Source of the DNA: Prochlorococcus sp. AG-673-M19
Lineage (GTDB): Bacteria; Cyanobacteriota; Cyanobacteriia; PCC-6307; Cyanobiaceae
DNA length: 58,612 bases
Direction of reading: 5' to 3'
NCBI GenBank assembly: GCA_003211115.1
Contig: QCTP01000005.1
Span: 1-58,612 of the forward strand
The position numbers and the translations under genes were made by a program. Below the pieces are notes generated by a model. That model was not told the origin of the DNA and made no database searches. It saw nothing but the letters and a program-made list of their open reading frames with translations. This document shows, one piece after another, positions 52,042 through 58,612 of the stretch; the stretch's first letter is position 1, and each line of letters begins with the position of its first letter.

Positions 52042-53433
52042 TTAAATCTTAAAAATAAATTTTATAAATTTTATTACTTTCTTATAGGGAGGATATCTTA
52101 GATCTAAATCAAATAAGAAACCTTTATAAGTTATGGATTTTTGATTTGAAAAATTCCTAAAACCCTCTTCTCCATGAAATTTACCCATTCCACTTTTACC
52201 TACTCCACCGAATGGCAAATTTGGGATAAGTACAGGCAACATAACATCATTAATACAGATAGAGCCTGAGCTTGTAACTTTTGAAATATGATCATGGATT
52301 TTTTTATTACCTCCAAAAATATATATTGCTAATGGTTTTGAAGCTTGATTGATTATTTTTAATGCCGCATCTTTATTTTCAATTCTAATAACTGGAAGAA
52401 GAGAGCTAAATAATTCTTTTTTAATAATATCTTTTTCTTCTAATTTTACTTTAAAAATTGTGGGTGATATTTTCATTCTTTTTTTACTATAAATCCCTCC
52501 GAATAAAATACGTTGCTGTTTTTTATATCTTTTAAGTAGTTCTAAAGTTTTAGGAAATTGCTTTTTTTCCAATTTAGATAAGTTTTTGGAAGTTATTGGA
52601 TTTTTGCCATAAAAAATAGTAATAAATTTCTTCAATTCTTCAACTAGTTGACTTTCAATTTCTTTTTCCACAAATATATGATTAGGGGCCATGCATGATT
52701 GTCCTGAATTGAAAAATTTACCCCAGACAATTCTTTTTGCTGCAATTTCTAAATTCGCATTTTTGAAAATAATTACTGGATTTGTTCCACTAAGTTCAAG
52801 TGTTAAGGGGGTTAAGTTTTTTGAAGCAGATTTCATAATAGATTTTCCTGTTTCAGTACTTCCTGTAAAAAAAATATGATCGAAATTATGTTCTATCAGT
52901 TTTGTTGCCTCTTTATAATCTCCCTCAATCGTTAATAAAATGTTTTTTTGGAAATATTTATCAGTCAACTTTTTGATTAGTTTTGATGTTGAAGAACATT
53001 TTTCTGATGGTTTAATTACAGCAGTGTTTCCTGAAGAGAAAATATTTACTAGGGGCTTAAAAAGATATAATAAAGGATAATTATATGGACCTAAAATCAG
53101 AACACACCCTAGAGGTTCGTAGGTAACTTTTGAGAATGATGGGAAAAGATATATTGGAGTAAGAACTCTTTTTGGTCGCATCCATAACTTGAGATTTTTT
53201 TTAATTAAAGAAATTTCTTCTTTAATTAATAGTATTTCTGAAAGAGCTTCAATTTCAGATTTGCCGAGATCAAGGAAAAGAGCTTTTATGATTTCTTTTT
53301 TATTTTCATCTAAAAGTTTAGAAACCTTATTAATCTGATGGATTCTCCAATTTATATTTTCTGTTTGACCAGTAATTACTTTATTTTTTAATTCATTAAT
53401 ACTTGCTTTATATGATTTATCTAAAATATTCAT
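52042..53433 (-). CDS. Aldehyde dehydrogenase family protein
   Basis: NAD(P)-dependent aldehyde dehydrogenase of 463 residues, of the class 3-like short type. GPYNYPLLYLFKPLVN, FTGSTETGKSIM, LTLELSGTNPVII (general-base glutamate) and FNSGQSCMAPNHI (catalytic cysteine) are in order. The C-terminus is basic and partly hydrophobic (YKKVIKFIKFIFKI), which may fix it to a membrane as in fatty-aldehyde dehydrogenases. ATG start. The physiological aldehyde is unknown. Confidence 0.92.
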   Translation of the reverse strand: MNILDKSYKASINELKNKVITGQTENINWRIHQINKVSKLLDENKKEIIKALFLDLGKSEIEALSEILLIKEEISLIKKNLKLWMRPKRVLTPIYLFPSFSKVTYEPLGCVLILGPYNYPLLYLFKPLVNIFSSGNTAVIKPSEKCSSTSKLIKKLTDKYFQKNILLTIEGDYKEATKLIEHNFDHIFFTGSTETGKSIMKSASKNLTPLTLELSGTNPVIIFKNANLEIAAKRIVWGKFFNSGQSCMAPNHIFVEKEIESQLVEELKKFITIFYGKNPITSKNLSKLEKKQFPKTLELLKRYKKQQRILFGGIYSKKRMKISPTIFKVKLEEKDIIKKELFSSLLPVIRIENKDAALKIINQASKPLAIYIFGGNKKIHDHISKVTSSGSICINDVMLPVLIPNLPFGGVGKSGMGKFHGEEGFRNFSNQKSITYKGFLFDLDLRYPPYKKVIKFIKFIFKI

Positions 53434-53558
53434 CTAGAAAAACTTTTGTACCATAGTTAATATATCAGATTAATAATATTAAATATCTAAAAATTATTTA
53501 GACAAAATAAGCGATATTATTTTTTATAAATAATATAAATATTAAATCATATTTTATT

Positions 53559-54140
53559 TTGAAAATAATAAATAAAGAGGTCCAGTTTATTATTCCTTCT
53601 TTTTTATGTATTTTATTATTTGTGGTTTTTAATTTTAAACGCTTTTTCTTAATTTCAGATTTTTCTTATTGGTCAGGTAACCTTTTAAATCAACCTTATA
53701 GAATATTAAGTTATAGTTTTCTCCATAAAGATTTCAATCATTTACTATCTAATTTGTTTGGAATAGTTGTAGTTAGATATTGTTTTATGAATTTGAAGTT
53801 AAAGAATATATATCTTTTCTTTTATCTGATTTTTTTGTTAATACCAATTCAAACTTTTTATTTATTCATCATTGATAATTTTTTATTTTATGATCCTAAT
53901 CATTTGTTGATTGGTTTTAGTGGAATTATATTTGGTGTATTTTCCTTCATTTTGCTTTCTTCTATTTGTGGGAAAGAATATATTTTTAATATCTTTATTG
54001 GCTTAAAAAAGAACTATGAAATTAAGAAATTAATGACTATTTTTTTATCTTTGGGGATTGTGTATTCTTTGTTGCCAGGTATCAGTTTTTCTGGACATTT
54101 AGCAGGAATATTGGGAGGATTTTTTATTTTTTTTCTTTAA
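53559..54140 (+). CDS. Rhomboid-family intramembrane protease (putative)
   Basis: A 193-residue membrane protein with about six hydrophobic segments. YSFLHKDFNHLLSN holds the His/Asn of the second rhomboid helix, IGFSGIIFG has the GxSG serine, and FSGHLAGILGG the catalytic histidine, so the active site looks complete. The start is TTG at 53559; no ATG or GTG exists nearby. Very AT-rich with many Phe and Ile codons. Substrates are unknown. Confidence 0.75.
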   Translation: MKIINKEVQFIIPSFLCILLFVVFNFKRFFLISDFSYWSGNLLNQPYRILSYSFLHKDFNHLLSNLFGIVVVRYCFMNLKLKNIYLFFYLIFLLIPIQTFYLFIIDNFLFYDPNHLLIGFSGIIFGVFSFILLSSICGKEYIFNIFIGLKKNYEIKKLMTIFLSLGIVYSLLPGISFSGHLAGILGGFFIFFL

Positions 54141-54218
54141 AGTAAGAAAATGCCATTTTTTAGTATTGATTAAACCAACTAATTTAAAATCTTAAAAGTT
54201 TTATTTTCTTTAGTTAAG

Positions 54219-55118
54219 ATGTTATGTATGAAAAAAATTTTTTCAATCAGATTAATATCTAATAATGAAATTCAGAAAGTCACTGATTGGGCAAGGTTAG
54301 AGGGGTTTGCTCCTGGCTTTGATGACATATCAATTTATAAAAATACTGATAAAAAAGGAGTATGGGTTGGATGTATTAATGATAATCCTATAGGTTCTAT
54401 CGCTTGTGTTAAATATAATTCTTCGTATGGATTTATAGGCTTATTCATTGTAAAAAAAGAATTCCGTAATATGGGTTATGGAGTAAAACTATGGAAACAT
54501 GCATTAGATTACTTGGAAAATGTTGATTGTATTGGTTTAGAAGCAGCCCCAAATAGATTGGATGATTATCAAAAGTGGGGCTTTAAAAAATCCTCAATAA
54601 CAAATAGATGGAAATCAGAGGGTATTAGAGATTTGCCATATAGTTCTTTTTATAAAGATGAAAAGTATGATTTTAAGGTTGTCCCTGGTAGTCAAATTTC
54701 TCCTGAATCTGTCTTGATATATGACTCTCAGCGAGAACCTAGTCCCAGGCCACATTTCTTGAGGGATTGGCTGAACGATTCTTTTGGTAATGTTAGTGCG
54801 CTTGTTGATAATAATGGCATGTGTCATGGTTTTGGGAGGATAAGACCTTGCATGCTACAGGATAAAACTCAAGGATGGCGCATAGGCCCTCTTCTGGCTG
54901 ATACGCCACCCTTAGCAGAATTACTTATTAGGAAATTAGTTAGTAATTTAGAAGCTGATATATTATTAGACTGCTCAAATCTCAATCCTTATGCAAATTA
55001 TCTTTTATCTAGTATGGGGTTTAAAGAAATTTCAAAAACTTATAGAATGTATAAAGGTATTCAACCTTTATGCCCAATGAATCAGGTATACGCCCTTGCT
55101 TGTCTAGAGTTGGGCTAG
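54219..55118 (+). CDS. GNAT acetyltransferase with C-terminal acetyltransferase-like domain
   Basis: A 299-residue protein. The N-terminal GNAT domain has the acetyl-CoA loop in FIVKKEFRNMGYGVKLW (Arg-x-x-Gly-x-Gly). The C-terminal half, with WRIGPLLADTPPLAELLIRK, resembles the YitH/acetyltransferase-18 domain that often follows a GNAT domain. The substrate is unknown. ATG at 54219; a second ATG three codons later is possible. Confidence 0.85.
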   Translation: MLCMKKIFSIRLISNNEIQKVTDWARLEGFAPGFDDISIYKNTDKKGVWVGCINDNPIGSIACVKYNSSYGFIGLFIVKKEFRNMGYGVKLWKHALDYLENVDCIGLEAAPNRLDDYQKWGFKKSSITNRWKSEGIRDLPYSSFYKDEKYDFKVVPGSQISPESVLIYDSQREPSPRPHFLRDWLNDSFGNVSALVDNNGMCHGFGRIRPCMLQDKTQGWRIGPLLADTPPLAELLIRKLVSNLEADILLDCSNLNPYANYLLSSMGFKEISKTYRMYKGIQPLCPMNQVYALACLELG

Positions 55119-55180
55119 TCTTTTATCTTTTAGTCTCTAGAAACTTTCAAGACTTATCGCCTTATTTGTTTTCGAGAAAG

Positions 55181-55435
55181 TTAATTCTCAGCGGTTTTTA
55201 ATATCCTTTCTACGGTATCTGCATTGATTATTATGATCTCTCCATTATCAATATTTGCCACTTGAAATAAGGTCCATGAATTTGGATTCCTTGCTCCTCC
55301 TATACAGTTAATCACTTGCCCAACCCAATAATCATGACGACTGTTTTGAGTATCATCTGAAGTCATTCCGTCTCTAATTACTACGTAATCCCCAGGCTTG
55401 ACGATAAGAAATTGATAAGCCTCCGAACAGCTCAT
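55181..55435 (-). CDS. DUF3104-type small protein
   Basis: An 84-residue soluble protein of a family I recognise as DUF3104, common in marine picocyanobacteria. FLIVKPGDYVVIRDGMTSDD, YWVGQVINCIGGARNPNSWT and LFQVANIDNGEIIIINADTV give a small beta-barrel-like pattern. Function is not known. ATG start. Its 5' side faces a 200-base gene-free stretch with an 18-bp palindrome. Confidence 0.8.
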   Translation of the reverse strand: MSCSEAYQFLIVKPGDYVVIRDGMTSDDTQNSRHDYWVGQVINCIGGARNPNSWTLFQVANIDNGEIIIINADTVERILKTAEN

Positions 55436-55489
55436 AACATGAAAGAAAGAACTCTAATAGTACAAATATACTATATAGGCTGTATGAGT

Positions 55490-55507
55490 GGTCTTGGTAC
55501 CAAGACC
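55490..55507. repeat. Perfect 18-bp palindrome
   Basis: GGTCTTGGTACCAAGACC is its own reverse complement. It lies 55 bases upstream of the DUF3104 start, in otherwise very AT-rich DNA. A dimeric regulator site is possible; a loopless hairpin is the other reading. No T run follows. Confidence 0.6.
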
Positions 55508-55639
55508 GTATTTATTCTATTAAGTATGTGAAAGTATCAATTTAAAAATAGTTATGTAGTTATGGAAAATATCTGTATCTATAAATTATGGTTTTATTAG
55601 AATGAGAATGACTACAAATAAATAAAGATAACTTATCTT

Positions 55640-55774
55640 TTAAATTAAGATAGATTTGAGTTGATCAAGAATATCAGTATGACTAGAGACTAATTTTGTA
55701 AATAATAAATAGACTAAACCTCCCATAGCAATTCTCCCATTTAATTTTTCTAACTGTTTTAATTTCTTAAACAA
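55640..55774 (-). CDS. High-light-inducible-like (Hlip) mini protein
   Basis: A 44-residue frame starting on TTG. The product opens with basic residues, then EKLNGRIAMGGLVYLLF, which matches the chlorophyll-binding motif of Hlip/Scp proteins (ExxNGRxAM). A short hydrophobic helix and tail ILDQLKSILI follow. Without an ATG or clear Shine-Dalgarno it could be either a real short hli gene or a decaying copy. The protein would be a thylakoid one-helix photoprotective factor. Confidence 0.55.
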   Translation of the reverse strand: MFKKLKQLEKLNGRIAMGGLVYLLFTKLVSSHTDILDQLKSILI

Positions 55775-55913
55775 TTTTTTTTTGTATCTATGTAAAATTT
55801 AGCGTCTTATATTAATAAAATAGTATCGATTGTTTCTAAAAGGAAAATATACTTTAATCAAGAGGAAGTAGGTGCTTTGCTTTAAACAAAGTGTAAATAA
55901 ATATTAGAGGTAA

Positions 55914-56051
55914 CTAAAGCCACCCCTCTTTCATTTTTAAGTAAAGTTTTTCTGTCTCCGCGGAATATATACTACTCTCTTGATATGATTGCTGTTGCTG
56001 CTGTTGCTGCTGTTGAGTGGAATCTCTTTTTTGAGTTTGAACTTCGCTCAT
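55914..56051 (-). CDS. Polyglutamine micro-protein, unknown
   Basis: A 45-residue ATG-to-TAG frame. The product starts MSEVQTQKRDST, then nine glutamines encoded by mixed CAA and CAG, then SYQESSIYSAETEKLYLKMK and EGWL. The tail looks like a short amphipathic helix. I do not recognise it. Mixed codons and polar, well-formed ends suggest a real gene rather than a triplet repeat. Confidence 0.55.
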   Translation of the reverse strand: MSEVQTQKRDSTQQQQQQQQQSYQESSIYSAETEKLYLKMKEGWL

Positions 56052-56173
56052 TAGAACATTGAAAAATCTTATGTGTCTATTCTCTCATATTTAAGGCTTT
56101 TTTTGCTTAATTCAATTCTTAAATTTTATTTAAATTTAAGTAAATCCAATATTTTGCCTATTTCAAAGATAAA

Positions 56174-56275
56174 TTATTTAGCAGTATTAGTTTTGGTATA
56201 TAAAAATTGAACCTCCAAATAAACTATTCCTAGAAAAACTGCACTTGCAAGGAGAATCTCAGAGATGGTTAGCAT
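56174..56275 (-). CDS. 33-residue single-helix membrane protein, unknown
   Basis: ATG-to-TAA frame whose product begins MLTISEILLASAVFLGIVYL and ends EVQFLYTKTNTAK: one membrane helix with polar ends. Size and shape resemble small thylakoid subunits, but I match it to none of PsbI, PsbM, PsbX, PetL, PetN or PsaM. No clear Shine-Dalgarno. Confidence 0.45.
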   Translation of the reverse strand: MLTISEILLASAVFLGIVYLEVQFLYTKTNTAK

Positions 56276-56421
56276 GACTGTATCGTTACTAATTCAATTT
56301 TCGTATCAATTTACACAGAATGCAATAGGTACTAATTACATTTTTAATTATTAATAAATCTTACTTTGTTAAACAAGTCTTTAAATAATATAAACTTAAA
56401 AAAATAACATCTAAATTTTTC

Positions 56422-56856
56422 GTGGGAAATTCTATAAACTTATCCATCTTGATACCATTGATACCAATGGGTATGGCTTTATTTATATTAATTTTATTAG
56501 TAAGTTTCAACAGAACAATAAATAGACTAACTAAACCAGTAAGCTTTCTTTTAGTCTTTTCTTTATTGGTCTCCGCTCTTATAAGTTCATACCTCTATTT
56601 GAAAAAAATTGAAGGCGAATTGTTTTTATCTAATTATGTAAAATTCTTTGAAAGTAAAAATTTAGCACTTCATTTGAATTCGTTAACTGAAGAAATCATA
56701 ATATTTTTTACCGTAATAATGGCAATAGTAATTGGAGTGCTTTATTACAAATTGCCAAGACAAAAAGGTTATGTCTCATTGTTGATAGGAATTAGCTTGA
56801 TTTCTTCCTCAATAATTTTTGCAGTAATGTTTCTAGATTTTTCAGTCTTAATTTAA
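56422..56856 (+). CDS. Stand-alone membrane protein resembling the NdhF N-terminus
   Basis: A 144-residue protein with four hydrophobic segments. SILIPLIPMGMALFILILL then VSFNRTINRLTKPVSFLLVF, and later LPRQKGYVSLLIGISLISSS, resemble the first 140 or so residues of NdhF (NDH-1 subunit 5), remembered from picocyanobacterial sequences. The proton-channel and C-terminal parts are absent. GTG start. Its stop overlaps the stop of the convergent plastoquinol oxidase gene (TTAA). It could be a duplicated fragment or a separate small subunit. Confidence 0.65.
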   Translation: MGNSINLSILIPLIPMGMALFILILLVSFNRTINRLTKPVSFLLVFSLLVSALISSYLYLKKIEGELFLSNYVKFFESKNLALHLNSLTEEIIIFFTVIMAIVIGVLYYKLPRQKGYVSLLIGISLISSSIIFAVMFLDFSVLI

Positions 56857-57362
56857 GATTGAGTTATCATCGCTAAAGCTTCATTAAGTTCTTCAACGTG
56901 AGTAAGTTCATCTTGTGCAATTTCTTTTATCTTTTGATCATCAGGATGAGTTTTTAAGTATTTTGTATAAGTGTTAAATGCATGTTCTTCAATTTTGATA
57001 TTTACGTCATAAGCATTTGTTGGAGAACAGAAATAATAAATAACCATGATCCAGTAATACACAAGTACAAGGTGCCTTGCTAAAAATCTATCGATCCAAA
57101 ACTTATCTCCACCTCTTTTCTCCATTTCTTTTAGATGCTCTGTTTCGTTAATTGCTTGATAAAAATGTTCTTTCATTAAAAACATTGTCGTGTCATTTTT
57201 TATTCCAAGTGATTCTTTGAAATGAAGAACAGATAGAAAAGCAAAATAAGGGGACCTTGCTATAACTTCTAATACCCAGAATCTTTGTAAATGCCTATCT
57301 GAATAAATAAAGTCAAGAACTTTAACTGTGTTATTTAAAATAAATGAGTTTAGATTTTTCAT
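56853..57362 (-). CDS. Plastoquinol terminal oxidase (AOX/PTOX family)
   Basis: A di-iron oxidase that takes electrons from plastoquinol to oxygen, relieving over-reduction. Ligands can be placed with the start used: E32 (FWVLEVIARSPYF), E73 and H76 (NETEH), E125 or E126 (KIEEHAF), E152 and H155 (DELTHVE). At 169 residues it is much shorter than plant PTOX. I use ATG 57362, with AAAGAGG about 6 bases upstream, rather than ATG 57383, which has no such site. High-light Prochlorococcus are known to have such a gene. Confidence 0.9.
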   Translation of the reverse strand: MKNLNSFILNNTVKVLDFIYSDRHLQRFWVLEVIARSPYFAFLSVLHFKESLGIKNDTTMFLMKEHFYQAINETEHLKEMEKRGGDKFWIDRFLARHLVLVYYWIMVIYYFCSPTNAYDVNIKIEEHAFNTYTKYLKTHPDDQKIKEIAQDELTHVEELNEALAMITQS

Positions 57363-57529
57363 AAGGACCTCTTTACTATACATCTAAGTATAATTACTTA
57401 ATTAGAGTGCGTCTATGTCTTTGCGTTTCAATTAACTATTAATTAATATTTTTAAAATTTAAGCAAAACAAGATTATGTCTTGAAAAATTTTTTTTTTAG
57501 TGCATATTCTGATTAGTTAACTTTTTTAA

Positions 57530-57670
57530 ATGACTTCAACTGAAAAAATTGCCAATGCTAAAAAAAGAATTAACGAGTTAAAGAGACTAATTAAATATTG
57601 GGATAATTCGGAAGAAAAAAATATTAATAAAATTGATTTTGAATTCAATAATGATGAAGTTGCTGCCTAG
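57530..57670 (+). CDS. 46-residue helical protein, unknown
   Basis: ATG-to-TAG frame. The product MTSTEKIANAKKRINELKRL then IKYWDNSEEKN starts as a basic amphipathic helix and ends acidic (DFEFNNDEVAA). No membrane segment. Codon use and charge pattern look protein-like, but I do not recognise it. It is divergent from the oxidase gene. Confidence 0.5.
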   Translation: MTSTEKIANAKKRINELKRLIKYWDNSEEKNINKIDFEFNNDEVAA

Positions 57671-57830
57671 TAATTTTGATATTGAGAGAAGATTTTATTC
57701 GTTTTTTTATATCTAGTACATTAGTTACTTATTAAATATTCATATCATGCATTTGTTTACTAATTAGAGCATTTAAACCTATTTTCAAAATTTGAAAATA
57801 CAAATAATCTATTTAAGTACTTTGTTTTTT

Positions 57831-57944
57831 ATGAATACTTTTTCTAATAAATACTTGTTCCCTATTAAATTGTTGCCTTGGATATTTTGGGCGATAATCT
57901 CAGTTTTTAGCGTTTATTTATTCACTAATGCATGGATAAATTAG
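57831..57944 (+). CDS. 37-residue single-helix membrane protein, unknown
   Basis: ATG-to-TAG frame. The product begins MNTFSNKYLFPIKLLPW and has one membrane helix (IFWAIISVFSVYLFTNAW). Size and shape fit a small thylakoid protein, but no family is recognised. It converges with the next gene after 15 bases. Confidence 0.5.
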   Translation: MNTFSNKYLFPIKLLPWIFWAIISVFSVYLFTNAWIN

Positions 57945-57959
57945 AAATTAAATAAATTA

Positions 57960-58268
57960 CTAGCTTCTTTTTATCCAATCGGGTGAACCTCCAAACCAGT
58001 CAGATATATCATCTTTATTTGGATTGAAGTGATTCTCTCTGTCTAAACCATCAATTCCTAGCGATTGCAAAAGGCCGTTAATACTACCTTCACTTTGTAG
58101 CCCATGCCTTCTGATGCTATTTGCTTTTTTTAGCCAAAGAGAAATTATCGAACTGTGTTTTGCATATTTCTCCACATATATTCTTTCTTTTAATGAAACT
58201 TCTTTGTCTATAGATATTCTTCTAATTATTTCTTGAATTTTTAATCTTTTTTGATTACTTAAAAACAT
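57960..58268 (-). CDS. Conserved-looking soluble protein, unknown
   Basis: A 102-residue protein with no membrane segment. The N-terminal half is helical and basic (KRLKIQEIIRRISIDKEVSL), then SLWLKKANSIRRHGLQSEGS, and the C-terminus has NKDDISDWFGGSPDWIKRS. The well-mixed composition argues for a real gene. I recognise no domain. ATG start. Confidence 0.7.
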   Translation of the reverse strand: MFLSNQKRLKIQEIIRRISIDKEVSLKERIYVEKYAKHSSIISLWLKKANSIRRHGLQSEGSINGLLQSLGIDGLDRENHFNPNKDDISDWFGGSPDWIKRS

Positions 58269-58300
58269 TAGATAATAAACGAACTTAATTTTTTATAGGA

Positions 58301-58444
58301 TTGTTATTAATAAATATCTTGTCAATATTAATTTCAAGAAATATCTCTTTTTCAAAGGCTTTTTGGCGATATTGGTTTGGAATTGCTCAAATTAGAAGAT
58401 TTTTGGTCTTTAATGATACCAAGAAGTATATGAGAATCTTATGA
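58301..58444 (+). CDS. Possible 47-residue basic protein
   Basis: A TTG-to-TGA frame with a hydrophobic start and a basic aromatic stretch (SFSKAFWRYWFGIAQIRRFL). Its tryptophan and tyrosine content is unusual for random AT-rich DNA. There is no recognised family and no ATG, so this is a weak call. Confidence 0.3.
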   Translation: MLLINILSILISRNISFSKAFWRYWFGIAQIRRFLVFNDTKKYMRIL

Positions 58445-58560
58445 ATCCTAATAGATAGATAAAAAGTTTTAAACTATTTTTACAAGGAATAAGGAGCTAT
58501 TAAAAAAAAATTGCAAAATAGTATTTTTGTATTATTATTAGTACAGATGTATTATCAAAA

Positions 58561-58612
58561 ATGAAAATTTTTTCTTCTTCACCATACGCTACATTTAATC
58601 CCAAAGAGTGGA
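58561..58612 (+). CDS. Possible start of a gene cut by the window edge
   Basis: An ATG opens a frame (MKIFSSSPYATFNPKEW) that runs off the right end. It is too short to identify; listed only because it may be a real N-terminus. Confidence 0.25.
   Translation, partial: MKIFSSSPYATFNPKEW

Noticed and set aside
55439-55531. Thirty-codon plus-strand frame across the palindrome
   Set aside because: Overlaps the start of DUF3104 and has no ribosome site or protein-like pattern.
55990-56016. CTG/TTG repeat as a possible microsatellite
   Set aside because: On the minus strand it encodes Gln with mixed CAA/CAG in an open frame, so it is better read as coding.

Overview
The window is a chromosomal segment of a marine picocyanobacterium, almost certainly a high-light-adapted Prochlorococcus. 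The DNA is AT-rich and genes are packed tightly on both strands. It carries oxygenic photosynthesis genes: psbEFLJ, psbB, psbT, psbM, psaE, petBD, ndhCKJ and chlD. Phycoerythrin is reduced to one diverged beta subunit with one CpeS-type lyase, the state known from high-light Prochlorococcus. The organism call rests on gene content and protein signatures recognised by eye; no search was run.

Layout. 1-9 kb: housekeeping and biosynthesis (phosphohexomutase end, rdgB, carotenoid oxygenase, hisB, fabI, thioredoxin-like protein, DegT aminotransferase, photolyase-Nudix-folK). 9-14.4 kb: chlD, an MCE protein with its ABC ATPase, and a YvcK-like protein. 14.4-18.4 kb: ndhJ-ndhK-ndhC facing a photosystem II assembly cluster (rubredoxin, ycf48, psbE-psbF-psbL-psbJ). 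18.4-25.4 kb: mtnP, an oxidoreductase-SelD fusion, CCA-adding enzyme, UvrD helicase. 25.5-28.3 kb: phycoerythrin remnant, DedA-like membrane protein, exported unknown, tRNA-Phe. 28.4-37 kb: sugar kinase, metK, rpsA, nrdR, psbT-psbB, ferredoxin, psbM, prmC, TsaC-like protein, tRNA-Thr. 37-44.3 kb: ctpA-HD hydrolase-minC-minD-minE, petB-petD, neutral invertase. 44.9-50 kb: a complete rRNA operon (16S, tRNA-Ile, tRNA-Ala, 23S, 5S) ending in a strong two-way terminator shared with mutM. 50-54 kb: psaE, LysM protein, aldehyde dehydrogenase, rhomboid-like protein. 54.2-58.6 kb: an accessory-looking stretch rich in very small genes.

The right end is the most unusual part. It holds a short plastoquinol terminal oxidase (AOX/PTOX family) whose stop codon overlaps that of a convergent stand-alone protein resembling the N-terminus of NdhF. 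Around it lie a 44-residue high-light-inducible-like mini protein, a polyglutamine micro-protein, several one-helix micro-proteins, a DUF3104 protein and a perfect 18-bp palindrome. Since the oxidase and an NDH-like membrane piece would both act at the thylakoid plastoquinone pool, a small electron-overflow module is a reasonable but unproven hypothesis.

A recurring trait is that convergent genes meet with zero, overlapping or 3-4 bp spacing, and many starts are GTG or TTG. Several starts given here were shortened or moved using family alignment from memory or visible Shine-Dalgarno sequences, as stated in each entry.
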